Below are positions 24,111-32,755 of a stretch of 64,000 bases of DNA, piece after piece. The stretch spans positions 992,001-1,056,000 of the forward strand of contig NZ_CP027482.1 in assembly GCF_003443875.1 (NCBI RefSeq), in the 5' to 3' direction. Numbering within the stretch: position 1 is the first letter of the stretch; each line of letters begins with the position of its first letter. Origin of the DNA: Aeromicrobium sp. A1-2 (GTDB lineage: Bacteria; Actinomycetota; Actinomycetes; Propionibacteriales; Nocardioidaceae). The notes beneath the pieces were generated by a model. That model saw only the letters and a program-made list of their open reading frames with translations, was not told where the DNA came from and searched no databases. A program made the position numbers and the translations under genes.

Positions 24111-26273
24111 ATGTCCAGCACCACCACGCAGCACCGCGCTGCAGCGCCAGCGCCGCACGAGTCCCGACCTGGGCCGCTGGGCCGCCTCGGCCACTGGGTC
24201 ACCGACCACGCACGTCTGGTCCTGGTCGTCTGGGCTCTCCTGATCGTCGGCCTCGGCGTCTTTGCGCCCAGGGTCGAGAGCAGCCTCTCGGGCGCCGGAT
24301 GGCAGGCCAACGGTTCTGAGTCCGTCGCCGCCCGCGAGATCGCGCGCGAGCACTTCGGTGGCAACGCGTCCTCGGCGATCCAGGTCGTGGTCCGCTCCAC
24401 CGACGGACCAGTCACGGAGGGCGCGGGCAAGGCCGTCCTCGCCAAGGTGACCGCGGTGCTCGAGAATGAGCCCCGGATCGCCGACGTCGTCCAGCCGACA
24501 CCCGGCGCGACCCTGAGCCAGGACGGCAGCACCGCGATCGTCCTGGCAGGTGCTGGCGTCGACACCAACGAGATGGTTCGTGTCGCCACGGATCTCAAGG
24601 GTGAGCTGCAGGACATGTCGGTCGACGGGGTGCAGGTCAACCCGACCGGTTCTTCGCTGCTGTGGTCGGACTTCAACGACGCGAACCTCGAGGCGATGCT
24701 GAAGTCCGAGCTGATGTCGTGGCCCGTGACGATGGCGATCTTGGTCCTGGCCTTCGGCGCGCTCGTCGCCGCAGGTCTTCCGCTGCTGCTGACCCTCGCC
24801 GGGCTGGTGGCCTCGGCAGGCTCGCTCGTGCTGATCAGCGAGGTCGTCCCGGTCTCGATCTGGGCGATGAACTTCGCCATGATGTTCGCCTTGGCTCTGG
24901 GCATCGACTACGCCCTGTTCCTCGTGGTCCGATTCCGGGCCGCGCGCATGGGCTCGGGGCTCTCCGCCCGTGATGCTGTCGCGCAGATGATGGACACGGC
25001 CGGCAAGGCCGTCCTGCTCTCCGGCGCGACGGTGCTGGTCTCGCTGTCGGCAGTCATGCTGGTGCCATCCCCGGCGTTCCGGTCGATGGCTGGCGGGATC
25101 ATGCTCTCGGTCCTCTTCGTGCTCGGCGCCACGCTGACGCTGTTGCCGGTCGTGCTGTTCAAGCTCGACCACCGCATCAACAAGCTGGCGCTGCCGTGGG
25201 TCAAGACCGGTGAGCACCGCTCCGCGAAGTTTGCTGCGTGGGGTGAACGGCTCTGGAAGCGTCCCTTCGCGTGGGGCCTGGGATCTCTCGTGATCCTGTT
25301 GGTCCTCGCGGCTCCGATCGTCGGGCTCAAGACGGCGATGCCGTCGATCAACGTCCTCCCCGAGGACGCGTCCGCCCGGATCGGCTATGACGTCGTGAAG
25401 GACGCCTTCGGTGAGGGCGCACCCGGAACGCTGCAGATCGTCGTGGATCACGCTGATGCATCCGCGGCCACCGCAGTGCTCGCCGCTGACCAGGGGATCG
25501 CTGGTGCCATGCCGGCGGTCGAGGCCGGCGACAGCAGCGGCTACGACATGATCCAGGCCGTCCCGACCGTGGATCCGTCCGATCCCGCCCTGGGCGACAC
25601 GATCGACCGGCTCCGCGCCGATCTGCCCGCCTCGGCCCAGGTCGGTGGTGCTGCGGTGGAGAATCTCGACCTGAAGTCCCAGCTCGACACCTCGACACCG
25701 CTGGTCATCGGCGTGGTCCTGGTCCTGGGCTTCCTGCTGCTCCTGATCGCGCTGCAGGCTCCGTTGATCTCGTTGCTCGGCACGCTCGCGAGCCTGCTGT
25801 CGACCGCCGCGGCGTTCGGCGTGGCCCGGCTGATCTTCCAGGAAGGCATCGGCGCGAGCCTGCTCGGGTTCGAGTCGCAGGGCTTCCTGGATGCCTGGGC
25901 CCCGGTGTTCTTCTTTGCGATGATCTTCGCGATCGCGATGGACTACACGGTCTTCCTGCTGGCCTCGGCCAAGGAGCACTACGAGATCTCCGGTGATCCC
26001 AAGGAGGCCATGGTCGGTGCGCTCGCGCACTCCGGCCGGGTCATCTTCGCCGCCGGTGCCGTGATGGTCGCGGTGTTCTTCACCTTCGCGCTCTCCGGGC
26101 CGATCCCACCCAAGGAGATGGGCATCGTGCTGGGTGTCGCGGTGCTGCTGGACGCGTTCCTGGTGCGGCTCGTGCTGCTGCCGGTCATGCTCCGGCTGAC
26201 CGGCAAGGCCGCCTGGTACTCCCCGGCCTGGCTGACCAAGGTGCTGCCTCGCATCACCTTCTCGCACGGCTGA
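24111..26273 (+). CDS. MMPL/RND-type membrane transporter
   Basis: 720 residues with the MmpL layout: one membrane helix near residue 35, an extracellular domain of about 140 residues, a block of five helices (residues 190-345), a second helix-plus-domain unit, and five more helices ending near residue 690. ALGIDYALFLVVRFR and AIAMDYTVFLLASAKEHYE are the matching Asp-Tyr motifs of the proton relay in the two halves. The substrate is unknown (lipids or toxic compounds in the family). It follows the sulfur locus by 46 nt without a clear own promoter, so it may belong to that operon. Confidence 0.88.
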   Translation: MSSTTTQHRAAAPAPHESRPGPLGRLGHWVTDHARLVLVVWALLIVGLGVFAPRVESSLSGAGWQANGSESVAAREIAREHFGGNASSAIQVVVRSTDGPVTEGAGKAVLAKVTAVLENEPRIADVVQPTPGATLSQDGSTAIVLAGAGVDTNEMVRVATDLKGELQDMSVDGVQVNPTGSSLLWSDFNDANLEAMLKSELMSWPVTMAILVLAFGALVAAGLPLLLTLAGLVASAGSLVLISEVVPVSIWAMNFAMMFALALGIDYALFLVVRFRAARMGSGLSARDAVAQMMDTAGKAVLLSGATVLVSLSAVMLVPSPAFRSMAGGIMLSVLFVLGATLTLLPVVLFKLDHRINKLALPWVKTGEHRSAKFAAWGERLWKRPFAWGLGSLVILLVLAAPIVGLKTAMPSINVLPEDASARIGYDVVKDAFGEGAPGTLQIVVDHADASAATAVLAADQGIAGAMPAVEAGDSSGYDMIQAVPTVDPSDPALGDTIDRLRADLPASAQVGGAAVENLDLKSQLDTSTPLVIGVVLVLGFLLLLIALQAPLISLLGTLASLLSTAAAFGVARLIFQEGIGASLLGFESQGFLDAWAPVFFFAMIFAIAMDYTVFLLASAKEHYEISGDPKEAMVGALAHSGRVIFAAGAVMVAVFFTFALSGPIPPKEMGIVLGVAVLLDAFLVRLVLLPVMLRLTGKAAWYSPAWLTKVLPRITFSHG

Positions 26274-26308
26274 GCCGGACTTCGGGCTGAATCTGCCACG
26301 ATGACCGC

Positions 26309-27127
26309 ATGGCTCCGGGCAACCTCGCGTACGACCAGATCGTCGCGGCGTTGCGCGGAGCCGGCTGTGTCTTCGCCGAGGACGAGGCGACGCTGATCGT
26401 GCAGGCCGCGGAGGGGCCCGATCAGGTCGCGTCGATGGTCCGGCAGCGGATCGAAGGACGACCGCTGGAGGTCATCGTCGGCTGGGCCGAGTTCTGCGGC
26501 CTGCGCGTCGCGGTCGAGCCCGGCGTGTTCGTGCCTCGGCGCCGCACCGAGGTCGTGGTGCGCGAGGCAGTCGCCCGCGCCCGGGCGGGGGCAGTCGTGG
26601 TCGACCTGTGCTGCGGGACGGGAGCCGTCGGGGCGGCGATCCACGCCGTGGTGGAAGCGGTCGAGCTGTACGCCGTGGACATCGAGCCGGCGGCCGTGGC
26701 CTGCGCCCGTCGCACCCTCGAACCGCTCGGCGGGCGGGTGCTCGAGGGTGACCTGTTCGCACCGCTGCCCGCGACGCTGGTCGGCCGGGTCGACCTGCTG
26801 GTGGTCAATGCGCCGTACGTGCCGACCGATGCCATCGCGCTGATGCCGCCGGAGGCTCGCGAGCACGAGCCCCGTGTGACGTTGGACGGGGGAGCGGACG
26901 GCGTCGAGGTGCAGCGCCGCGTCGCTGCCGGAGCAGGGCGCTGGCTCGCGCCCGGCGGACACCTCCTGATCGAGACGAGTCGGGGGCAGGCCGGCCGTAC
27001 GGTCGAGGCATTCGTGGCCGGTGGACTCTCGGCGCAGGTGCAGCGCGCCGAGGACGTCGACGGGACCGTCGTGGTCGGTTCGGCGATCGGGCCCGCCAGG
27101 CGCGGAGGCGCTGTCACCAGCGACTGA
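26309..27127 (+). CDS. PrmC/HemK-like class I SAM-dependent methyltransferase
   Basis: 272 residues. GVFVPRRRTEVVV and VVDLCCGTGAVGAAIHAV (SAM-binding motif I) match protein-(glutamine-N5) methyltransferases. The active-site NPPY appears as NAPY (Asn167-Tyr170). PrmC methylates release factor glutamine; actinobacteria have a second, divergent relative like this one, so the substrate may differ. The N terminus is shorter than in E. coli PrmC. It is 12 nt from recQ and 35 nt from the MMPL stop, in a possible operon. Confidence 0.8.
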   Translation: MAPGNLAYDQIVAALRGAGCVFAEDEATLIVQAAEGPDQVASMVRQRIEGRPLEVIVGWAEFCGLRVAVEPGVFVPRRRTEVVVREAVARARAGAVVVDLCCGTGAVGAAIHAVVEAVELYAVDIEPAAVACARRTLEPLGGRVLEGDLFAPLPATLVGRVDLLVVNAPYVPTDAIALMPPEAREHEPRVTLDGGADGVEVQRRVAAGAGRWLAPGGHLLIETSRGQAGRTVEAFVAGGLSAQVQRAEDVDGTVVVGSAIGPARRGGAVTSD

Positions 27128-27139
27128 CACAGTGGTGCC

Positions 27140-29251
27140 ATGCCTTCGTCGACGACCACCGCACTGGACGCCACCACAGCCCTGCGTCAGCTGACCGGCC
27201 GCAACGACGCGGTCTTCCACGACGGTCAGCTCGAGGCGATCCAGGCGTTGGTCGACGACCGTCGCCGCGCCCTCGTGGTGCAGCGCACGGGTTGGGGCAA
27301 GTCGGCGGTCTACTTCATCGCGACCCTCCTGTTGCGGCAGCGCGGAGCGGGTCCGACCCTCCTCGTGTCGCCGCTGCTGGCGCTGATGCGCGACCAGGTC
27401 GCCGCCGCCGCACGTGCGGGTGTGCGAGCCGTCGCGATCAACTCGGCCAATCCGCACGAGTGGGAGCAGACCCGGGCCATGCTGGCCGCCGACGAGGTCG
27501 ACATCCTGCTGGTCTCGCCGGAGCGGCTCAACAACCCCCGATTCCGGGACGAGCAGCTGCCCGACCTGATCGGACGCATGGGCATGCTGGTGGTCGACGA
27601 GGCCCACTGCATCTCGGACTGGGGGCACGACTTCCGCCCCGACTACCGCCGCCTGGCCGAGCTGATCGGCCAGCTGCCTGCGGACCTGCCGGTGCTGGCG
27701 ACGACAGCGACCGCCAACGAGCGCGTCGTGACCGATGTCGCCGAGCAGCTCGGCGCGGCCGACCAGGTCCTGACGATCCGGGGCTCGCTCGCGCGCACGT
27801 CCCTGCGGCTCGGTGTGCTGACGCTGCCCGGATCGCGCGACCGGCTCGGCTGGCTGCTCAGCCACCTGGCCGAGCTGCCCGGCAGCGGCATCATCTACTC
27901 GCTCACGGTGTCAGCGGCCGAGGACACCGCCAGGCTGCTGCGCGAGGGTGGCCACGAGGTCAGGGCCTACACGGGGCGCACCGACCCCGAGCAGCGCGAA
28001 GAGCTCGAACGCCAGCTCAAGGACAACGAGCTCAAGGCCCTGGTTGCCACCAGCGCGCTCGGGATGGGTTTCGACAAGCCCGATCTCGGCTTCGTGATCC
28101 ACCTCGGCGCCCCGTCGTCCCCGGTCGCCTACTACCAGCAGGTCGGCAGGGCGGGCCGCGCGACCGACAACGCCGACGTGCTGTTGCTGCCGGGGCGTGA
28201 GGACGCCGAGATCTGGCACTACTTCGCGACCTCGTCGATGCCGAGTCCCGAGCGCGCCGCAGCCGTCATCGGAGAGCTCAGCGACAAGCCACTGTCGACG
28301 CCGGCGCTCGAGGCGCTGGTCAACCTGCGCCGCACCCCCTTGGAGCTGCTGCTCAAGGTGCTCGACGTCGACGGTGCGGTGCGGCGGGTCACCGGCGGGT
28401 GGGTCGCGACCGGGCAGCCGTGGACGTACGACCAGGAGCGCTATGGACGCATCTCCGAGGCCCGCCTGGCTGAACAGGCCTCGATGGTCGCCTACGAGAG
28501 CTCGACGACGTGCCGCATGGAGATGCTGCAGCGCGATCTCGACGATCCGACCGCGGCACCGTGCGGCCGTTGCGACAACTGCGCCGGAGCATGGTTCCCC
28601 ACCGACGTCAGGGCCGACGCCGTCGAGGTCGCATCGAGCACGCTCGACCGGGTCGGCGTCGAGATCGAGCCACGAGCGCAGTGGCCCACGGGCGCGACCC
28701 GGCTCGGCGTCGAGGCCAAGGGCAAGATCGCGGTTGACGAGCGGGCCGAGCCCGGACGCGCCGTTGCCCGCCTGACCGACCTCGGCTGGGGTGGCGTCCT
28801 GCGCGAGCTGTTCGCGCCCGGTGTGCCTGACGCAACGATCACCGACGAGCTGCTCGGGGCATGTGTGCGGGTGCTCAAGGACTGGGGCTGGTCCGAACGA
28901 CCCGCAGCCGTCGTCAGCATCCCTTCGCGATCGCGCCCCCTCCTCGTCGACTCGATGGCGCGCGGGATCGCTCGCATCGGTCGGCTCGAGGACCTCGGCA
29001 CGATGGACCAGCTCGGCGAGGGATCGCGCAACGGGCCGGGTGGCAACAGCGCCTACCGGCTTGCCGACGTGTGGGGCACGTTCGGCGTCGGCGCCGAGCT
29101 GGCCGCCGGGCTGTCCGGGTTGGGCGGTCGGCCCGTGCTGCTGATCGACGACCGGGTCGACAGCCGCTGGACCATGACCGTCGCGGCTCGTGAGCTGCGT
29201 CGCCACGGTGCCGGTGCGGTGCTTCCGCTCTCGCTGGCCGTCATCGCCTGA
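27140..29251 (+). CDS. recQ: RecQ-family ATP-dependent DNA helicase with C-terminal PRTase-like domain
   Basis: 703 residues. Helicase motifs in order: QRTGWGKS (Walker A, residues 48-55), SPLLALMRDQ, VVDEAHCISDWGHDFRPDY (DEAH, near residue 153), ATTATANERV, GSGIIYSLTVS, and AYYQQVGRAGRA (motif VI). A zinc-type C-rich segment MEMLQRDLDDPTAAPCGRCDNC follows at about residue 455. The last 45 residues, RPVLLIDDRVDSRWTMTVAA, resemble a phosphoribosyltransferase PRPP loop. RecQ unwinds forks and recombination intermediates. The HRDC domain is absent. Tandem with the methyltransferase and 35 nt before the Nif3-like gene. Confidence 0.9.
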   Translation: MPSSTTTALDATTALRQLTGRNDAVFHDGQLEAIQALVDDRRRALVVQRTGWGKSAVYFIATLLLRQRGAGPTLLVSPLLALMRDQVAAAARAGVRAVAINSANPHEWEQTRAMLAADEVDILLVSPERLNNPRFRDEQLPDLIGRMGMLVVDEAHCISDWGHDFRPDYRRLAELIGQLPADLPVLATTATANERVVTDVAEQLGAADQVLTIRGSLARTSLRLGVLTLPGSRDRLGWLLSHLAELPGSGIIYSLTVSAAEDTARLLREGGHEVRAYTGRTDPEQREELERQLKDNELKALVATSALGMGFDKPDLGFVIHLGAPSSPVAYYQQVGRAGRATDNADVLLLPGREDAEIWHYFATSSMPSPERAAAVIGELSDKPLSTPALEALVNLRRTPLELLLKVLDVDGAVRRVTGGWVATGQPWTYDQERYGRISEARLAEQASMVAYESSTTCRMEMLQRDLDDPTAAPCGRCDNCAGAWFPTDVRADAVEVASSTLDRVGVEIEPRAQWPTGATRLGVEAKGKIAVDERAEPGRAVARLTDLGWGGVLRELFAPGVPDATITDELLGACVRVLKDWGWSERPAAVVSIPSRSRPLLVDSMARGIARIGRLEDLGTMDQLGEGSRNGPGGNSAYRLADVWGTFGVGAELAAGLSGLGGRPVLLIDDRVDSRWTMTVAARELRRHGAGAVLPLSLAVIA

Positions 29252-29286
29252 CGGGCAAAGTCGCAGAGCCTCGCTAGAGTGCGGCC

Positions 29287-30417
29287 ATGCCTTCTCTGCG
29301 CGACGTCGTCGGCGTCCTCGACAGCCTCTACGACCCACGCTGGGCCGATGACTGGGATGCCGTGGGCACCGTCGCCGGCGACCCCGACGCCGAGATCGGA
29401 CGGGTGTTGTTTGCGGTCGACCCGGTGCAAGCGGTCGTCGACGAGGCGATCGTCTGGGGCGCCGACCTGATCGTGACCCACCACCCGTTGTGGCTCAAGG
29501 GCGTCACTTCGGTCGCCGCCGGATCCCCGAAGGGCCGGGTCGTGCACGACCTGATCAGCCACGGGATCGCTCTGCACACGTGCCACACCAATGCCGATTG
29601 TCCGCCGCTGGGTGTCTCGGAGTCGATGGCGTTCGCGCTGGGGCTGACCGACGTACGCCCGCTGGAGCCGGATCCGGCCGATCCGGTCGACGCCTGGGTC
29701 GTCTACGTGCCCCGGGCCGACGCAGACGCCATCGCCGCGGCGATGCACGATGCGGGCGCCGGCGCGATCGGTGACTACGACCTGGCCCAGTTCCAGTCCA
29801 CCGGGACCGGCTCGTTCCGACCGCGCGAGGGAGCCAACCCGGCGATCGGCGAGGTCGGAGCCGTCGAGCAGGTGCCCGAGACCCGGATCGCGATGGTGGC
29901 GGCCCGACGACTGCGGGAGGATGTGCGCGCGGCCGTGCTGGCCGCCCATCCGTACGAGGAGATCGCCTACGAGGTGCTCGAGATTGCTGACCGGGCATCG
30001 GACCGGGGGAGTGGGCGGATCGGCACGCTGGCCGAGCCGACGACACTCGCGGAGTTCGCCGCGCTGGTCGCCGAGCGTCTGCCGTCGCACCGCAGCGCGA
30101 CCCGGGTCGCGGGGGACCCGGCCCGCCCGATCCGCACGGTTGCCCTGTGCGGTGGATCTGGTGATTTCCTGCTCTCGACGGCGAGCGGCGTCGGAGCCGA
30201 TGTCTATGTCACGTCTGACCTGCGTCACCACCCGGTGAGCGAGCACCTCGAGAAACCGGCTGCCTGTGCTGTCATCGACGTGCCCCACTGGGCCGCGGAA
30301 TGGACCTGGCTGCCAGTTGCCTCGGCGGCGCTCGCGGAGCGCCTGGCGGGGATCGAGGTCGCCGTGTCGACCATCGTCACCGACCCGTGGACCGCAGCGA
30401 TCGTCTCTGCCGAATGA
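29287..30417 (+). CDS. Nif3-like dinuclear metal-centre protein (GTP cyclohydrolase 1 type 2 family)
   Basis: 376 residues, the longer form with an inserted central PII-like domain (about residues 125-235). DLIVTHHPLWLKG and TCHTNAD near residues 62-105, and a late EHLEKPAACAVIDVPHWAAEW, contain the conserved His/Asp/Glu ligands of the di-metal site. Family members form hexameric toroids; the biological role is unclear. TAGAGT stands 6 nt before the ATG (leaderless type). It is coupled by ATGA overlap to the AMP-binding gene. Nif3-like, zinc-ribbon and RNase H-phosphatase genes occur together in mycobacteria too. Confidence 0.92.
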   Translation: MPSLRDVVGVLDSLYDPRWADDWDAVGTVAGDPDAEIGRVLFAVDPVQAVVDEAIVWGADLIVTHHPLWLKGVTSVAAGSPKGRVVHDLISHGIALHTCHTNADCPPLGVSESMAFALGLTDVRPLEPDPADPVDAWVVYVPRADADAIAAAMHDAGAGAIGDYDLAQFQSTGTGSFRPREGANPAIGEVGAVEQVPETRIAMVAARRLREDVRAAVLAAHPYEEIAYEVLEIADRASDRGSGRIGTLAEPTTLAEFAALVAERLPSHRSATRVAGDPARPIRTVALCGGSGDFLLSTASGVGADVYVTSDLRHHPVSEHLEKPAACAVIDVPHWAAEWTWLPVASAALAERLAGIEVAVSTIVTDPWTAAIVSAE

Positions 30418-32006
30418 TGCGTCCACTCCCGCTGATCGAGGCGTTGCACGCCGGCGCGACTCTCGCCGTGGAGGGAGGCCTGGCCCGACCGGTCGGGCCC
30501 AGGACAGTCTGGAGGCTGGCCGGCGCCGGGTTGCGGCACCAGGTCTCGGCATCCGCGCTGCTGGCGTTGAGCGCGGCGCAGTGGCCCGATCGTGCTTGCG
30601 TCATCGACGATGACGGCCCGACCTCCTACTCCGACGTCTATGCGCGCACCGGTCGCCTCGCCGGTGCTCTGCGGGCCCAGGGAGTGACCCGCCGGAGCCG
30701 GGTGGGGGTGATGTCCCGCAACCACGTCGGCTTCGTCGTGGCCAGCTTCGCGATCCTCTGGGCTGATGCCGATCTGGTGCTGGTCAACACCGACTTCAGC
30801 GGTCCGCAGCTCGGCGCAGTCGCGGGCGACCAGGGGCTCGACCTGCTCGTGCATGACGTCGAGTTCGCCGATCGAGTCGCGACCGCGGGCCTGGAGGGCA
30901 TCGCGGTGACCGCGGACCGGGCAGGCTCCGGCTCCATCGAGGCGCTCGAGGCGCTGTCGCTCCCGCCGCCGCGCACCGGCGGCAGCCACGGACGCCTGGT
31001 GATCCTGACGTCCGGCACGACAGGCGCTCCCAAGGGCTCGCGTCGGGACGCGGACCTGCTCGGGGCGCTCGCACCGGTCAGCTCCCTGCTGCGCGGCATC
31101 GGTCTGCACAGCGGCGACCCGGTGCTGATCGCACCGCCGGTGTTCCACGGATTCGGGTTGGCCTACCTGTTGATGAGCCTGGCCTTCGGCTGTCCCGTCG
31201 TACTGACCCGACGGTTCGACGCCGAGGACATGCTGCGCCGCATCGAGCGTGACCGGGTCACGGTGATGTTCGCGGTGCCGGTCATGCTCGGCCGCCTGCT
31301 CGACGTGCCGACGGACGTCCGAACGGCGATCGACGTGTCAGCACTGCGTGCCGTCCAGTCCGGGGCCGCGCCGCTGTCGCCGGCGCTCGCGACCCGGTTC
31401 ATGGATGCCTTCGGTGACGTCCTGCACGACGTCTACGGATCGACCGAGACCGGCTGGTCGACGTTGGCCACCCCGGCCGACCTGCGGGCCGCGACCGGCA
31501 CTGTCGGTCGTCCCCTCAGAGGGGTGTCGGTGCGGATTCTCGACACCGACGACCGTCGACTGCCGGCGGGGGAGGTGGGTGGCATCTTCATCTCCAGTGG
31601 CATGACGGCTCCGGCCTACACCGGCGGAGGTAGCAAGCGAGTTGTCGACCGTCACGTCAGCACCGGCGACCTGGGCCACCTGGACGCTTCCGGTCGGCTC
31701 TTCGTCGACGGGCGAGAGGACGACATGATCGTCTCCGGCGGGGAGAATGTGTTCCCGGGCGAGGTCGAGGACCTGCTCGATTCGCACCCCGACGTCCAGG
31801 AGGCGTACGTCCACGGTGTCGACGATGAGGAGTTCGGTCAACGGCTGCGCGCGGTGATCGTGCTGAGGCCCGGTCGTCAGCTGTCGGTGACCGATGTCAG
31901 GTCGTACGTGCGCGAACGCCTGGCGCGTTACAAGGTGCCCCGGGACGTCGAGTACGCCAAGACGCTCGAGCGCACGGCGACGGGGAAGGTCAAAAGGGTA
32001 CGGTAG
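30414..32006 (+). CDS. AMP-dependent acyl-CoA synthetase/ligase
   Basis: 530 residues from the ATG at 30414 (ATGA overlap with the Nif3-like stop). LTSGTTGAPKGSRR is the AMP-binding P-loop (near residue 200); DVYGSTETGWSTL is the A5 motif and STGDLGHLDASGRLFVDGR with the later IVSGGENVFPGEVEDLL and ATGKVKR are the A7, A8 and A10 motifs. The fold activates carboxylic acids as acyl-AMP then acyl-CoA; the chain length is not evident. It resembles fatty acid CoA ligases of the FadD group. Inserted between Nif3-like and zinc-ribbon genes, which are usually adjacent in actinobacteria. Confidence 0.9.
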   Translation: MMRPLPLIEALHAGATLAVEGGLARPVGPRTVWRLAGAGLRHQVSASALLALSAAQWPDRACVIDDDGPTSYSDVYARTGRLAGALRAQGVTRRSRVGVMSRNHVGFVVASFAILWADADLVLVNTDFSGPQLGAVAGDQGLDLLVHDVEFADRVATAGLEGIAVTADRAGSGSIEALEALSLPPPRTGGSHGRLVILTSGTTGAPKGSRRDADLLGALAPVSSLLRGIGLHSGDPVLIAPPVFHGFGLAYLLMSLAFGCPVVLTRRFDAEDMLRRIERDRVTVMFAVPVMLGRLLDVPTDVRTAIDVSALRAVQSGAAPLSPALATRFMDAFGDVLHDVYGSTETGWSTLATPADLRAATGTVGRPLRGVSVRILDTDDRRLPAGEVGGIFISSGMTAPAYTGGGSKRVVDRHVSTGDLGHLDASGRLFVDGREDDMIVSGGENVFPGEVEDLLDSHPDVQEAYVHGVDDEEFGQRLRAVIVLRPGRQLSVTDVRSYVRERLARYKVPRDVEYAKTLERTATGKVKRVR

Positions 32007-32011
32007 CCCTT

Positions 32012-32755
32012 GTGAAAGCCGACCCCACCGCCCAGTCCGCGCTGCTTGACCTGCAGGCACAGGACTCGCTCCTCGCCCAGCTCGAGCATCGCCGGAAGTC
32101 GCTCCCAGAGCACGCCCGGATCGAGGAGCTGCAGGCGCGGGCTCGAGAGATCGACGGTCTGCGCATCGAGGCCGACACCCAGGTGTCCGACCTGAGCGCC
32201 GCGCAGCGCAAGGCCGACGCCGAGGTGGAGCAGGTCAAGGCCCGCCGCACCCGCGACGAGGAGCGGCTCAACTCGGGCGCGATCAGCAACCCCAAGGACC
32301 TGGAAAGCCTCCAGCACGAGCTCGGCGCGCTCGAGCGTCGCATCTCTTCACTTGAGGACGACGAGCTCGAGGTCATGGAATCGCTCGAGGAGGCCCAGGG
32401 ACGGCTGCTCGCCGCCGAGGCCGACCTCGGTGAGGTCACCGAGGACCTCAACCAGACGACAGATGCCCGTGATGCCGCGATCCGCGTGCTCGACGAGCAG
32501 GCCGCGGGTGCCCAGGCCGATCGCGCCCAGGCCGCGACCGGCGTGCCGGACGATCTCGTCGCCCAGTACGACAAGTCCCGTGCGCAGTACGGCGGACTCG
32601 GCGCGGCTGCCCTGCGCGCGAAGCGCTGCGAGGGCTGCCGGCTCGAGATCAATGGTGCCGACCTGAGGGAGATCGCCGCGGCACCTGAGGACGAGGTCCT
32701 GCGCTGCCCCGAGTGCGGCCGGATCCTCGTCCGCACGCCTGAGTCAGGTCTGTGA
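32012..32755 (+). CDS. coiled-coil zinc-ribbon protein (DUF164/CT398-like)
   Basis: 247 residues, GTG start with TACGGT 7 nt upstream. Residues 5-185 form a long antiparallel coiled coil rich in Glu, Ala and Leu. The C-terminal zinc ribbon has KRCEGCRLE and LRCPECGRIL, four Cys in two CxxC knuckles. Homologues are common in actinobacteria and chlamydiae; the role is not settled. The stop overlaps the RNase H-phosphatase start (GTGA). The -10 box overlaps the stop of the upstream gene, so it may have an internal promoter. Confidence 0.88.
   Translation: MKADPTAQSALLDLQAQDSLLAQLEHRRKSLPEHARIEELQARAREIDGLRIEADTQVSDLSAAQRKADAEVEQVKARRTRDEERLNSGAISNPKDLESLQHELGALERRISSLEDDELEVMESLEEAQGRLLAAEADLGEVTEDLNQTTDARDAAIRVLDEQAAGAQADRAQAATGVPDDLVAQYDKSRAQYGGLGAAALRAKRCEGCRLEINGADLREIAAAPEDEVLRCPECGRILVRTPESGL

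Noticed and set aside
25865..25876. GGTTCGAGTC-like sequence as a possible duplicate of the tRNA-Val 3' end (attachment site)
   Set aside because: It is only about 10 bp, lies inside the intact MMPL gene and matches any T-arm; no island boundary is shown.
24000..26267. 755-codon minus-strand frame opposite the MMPL gene
   Set aside because: Asp/Arg/Gln-rich shadow with no domain; the plus strand has the full MMPL layout.
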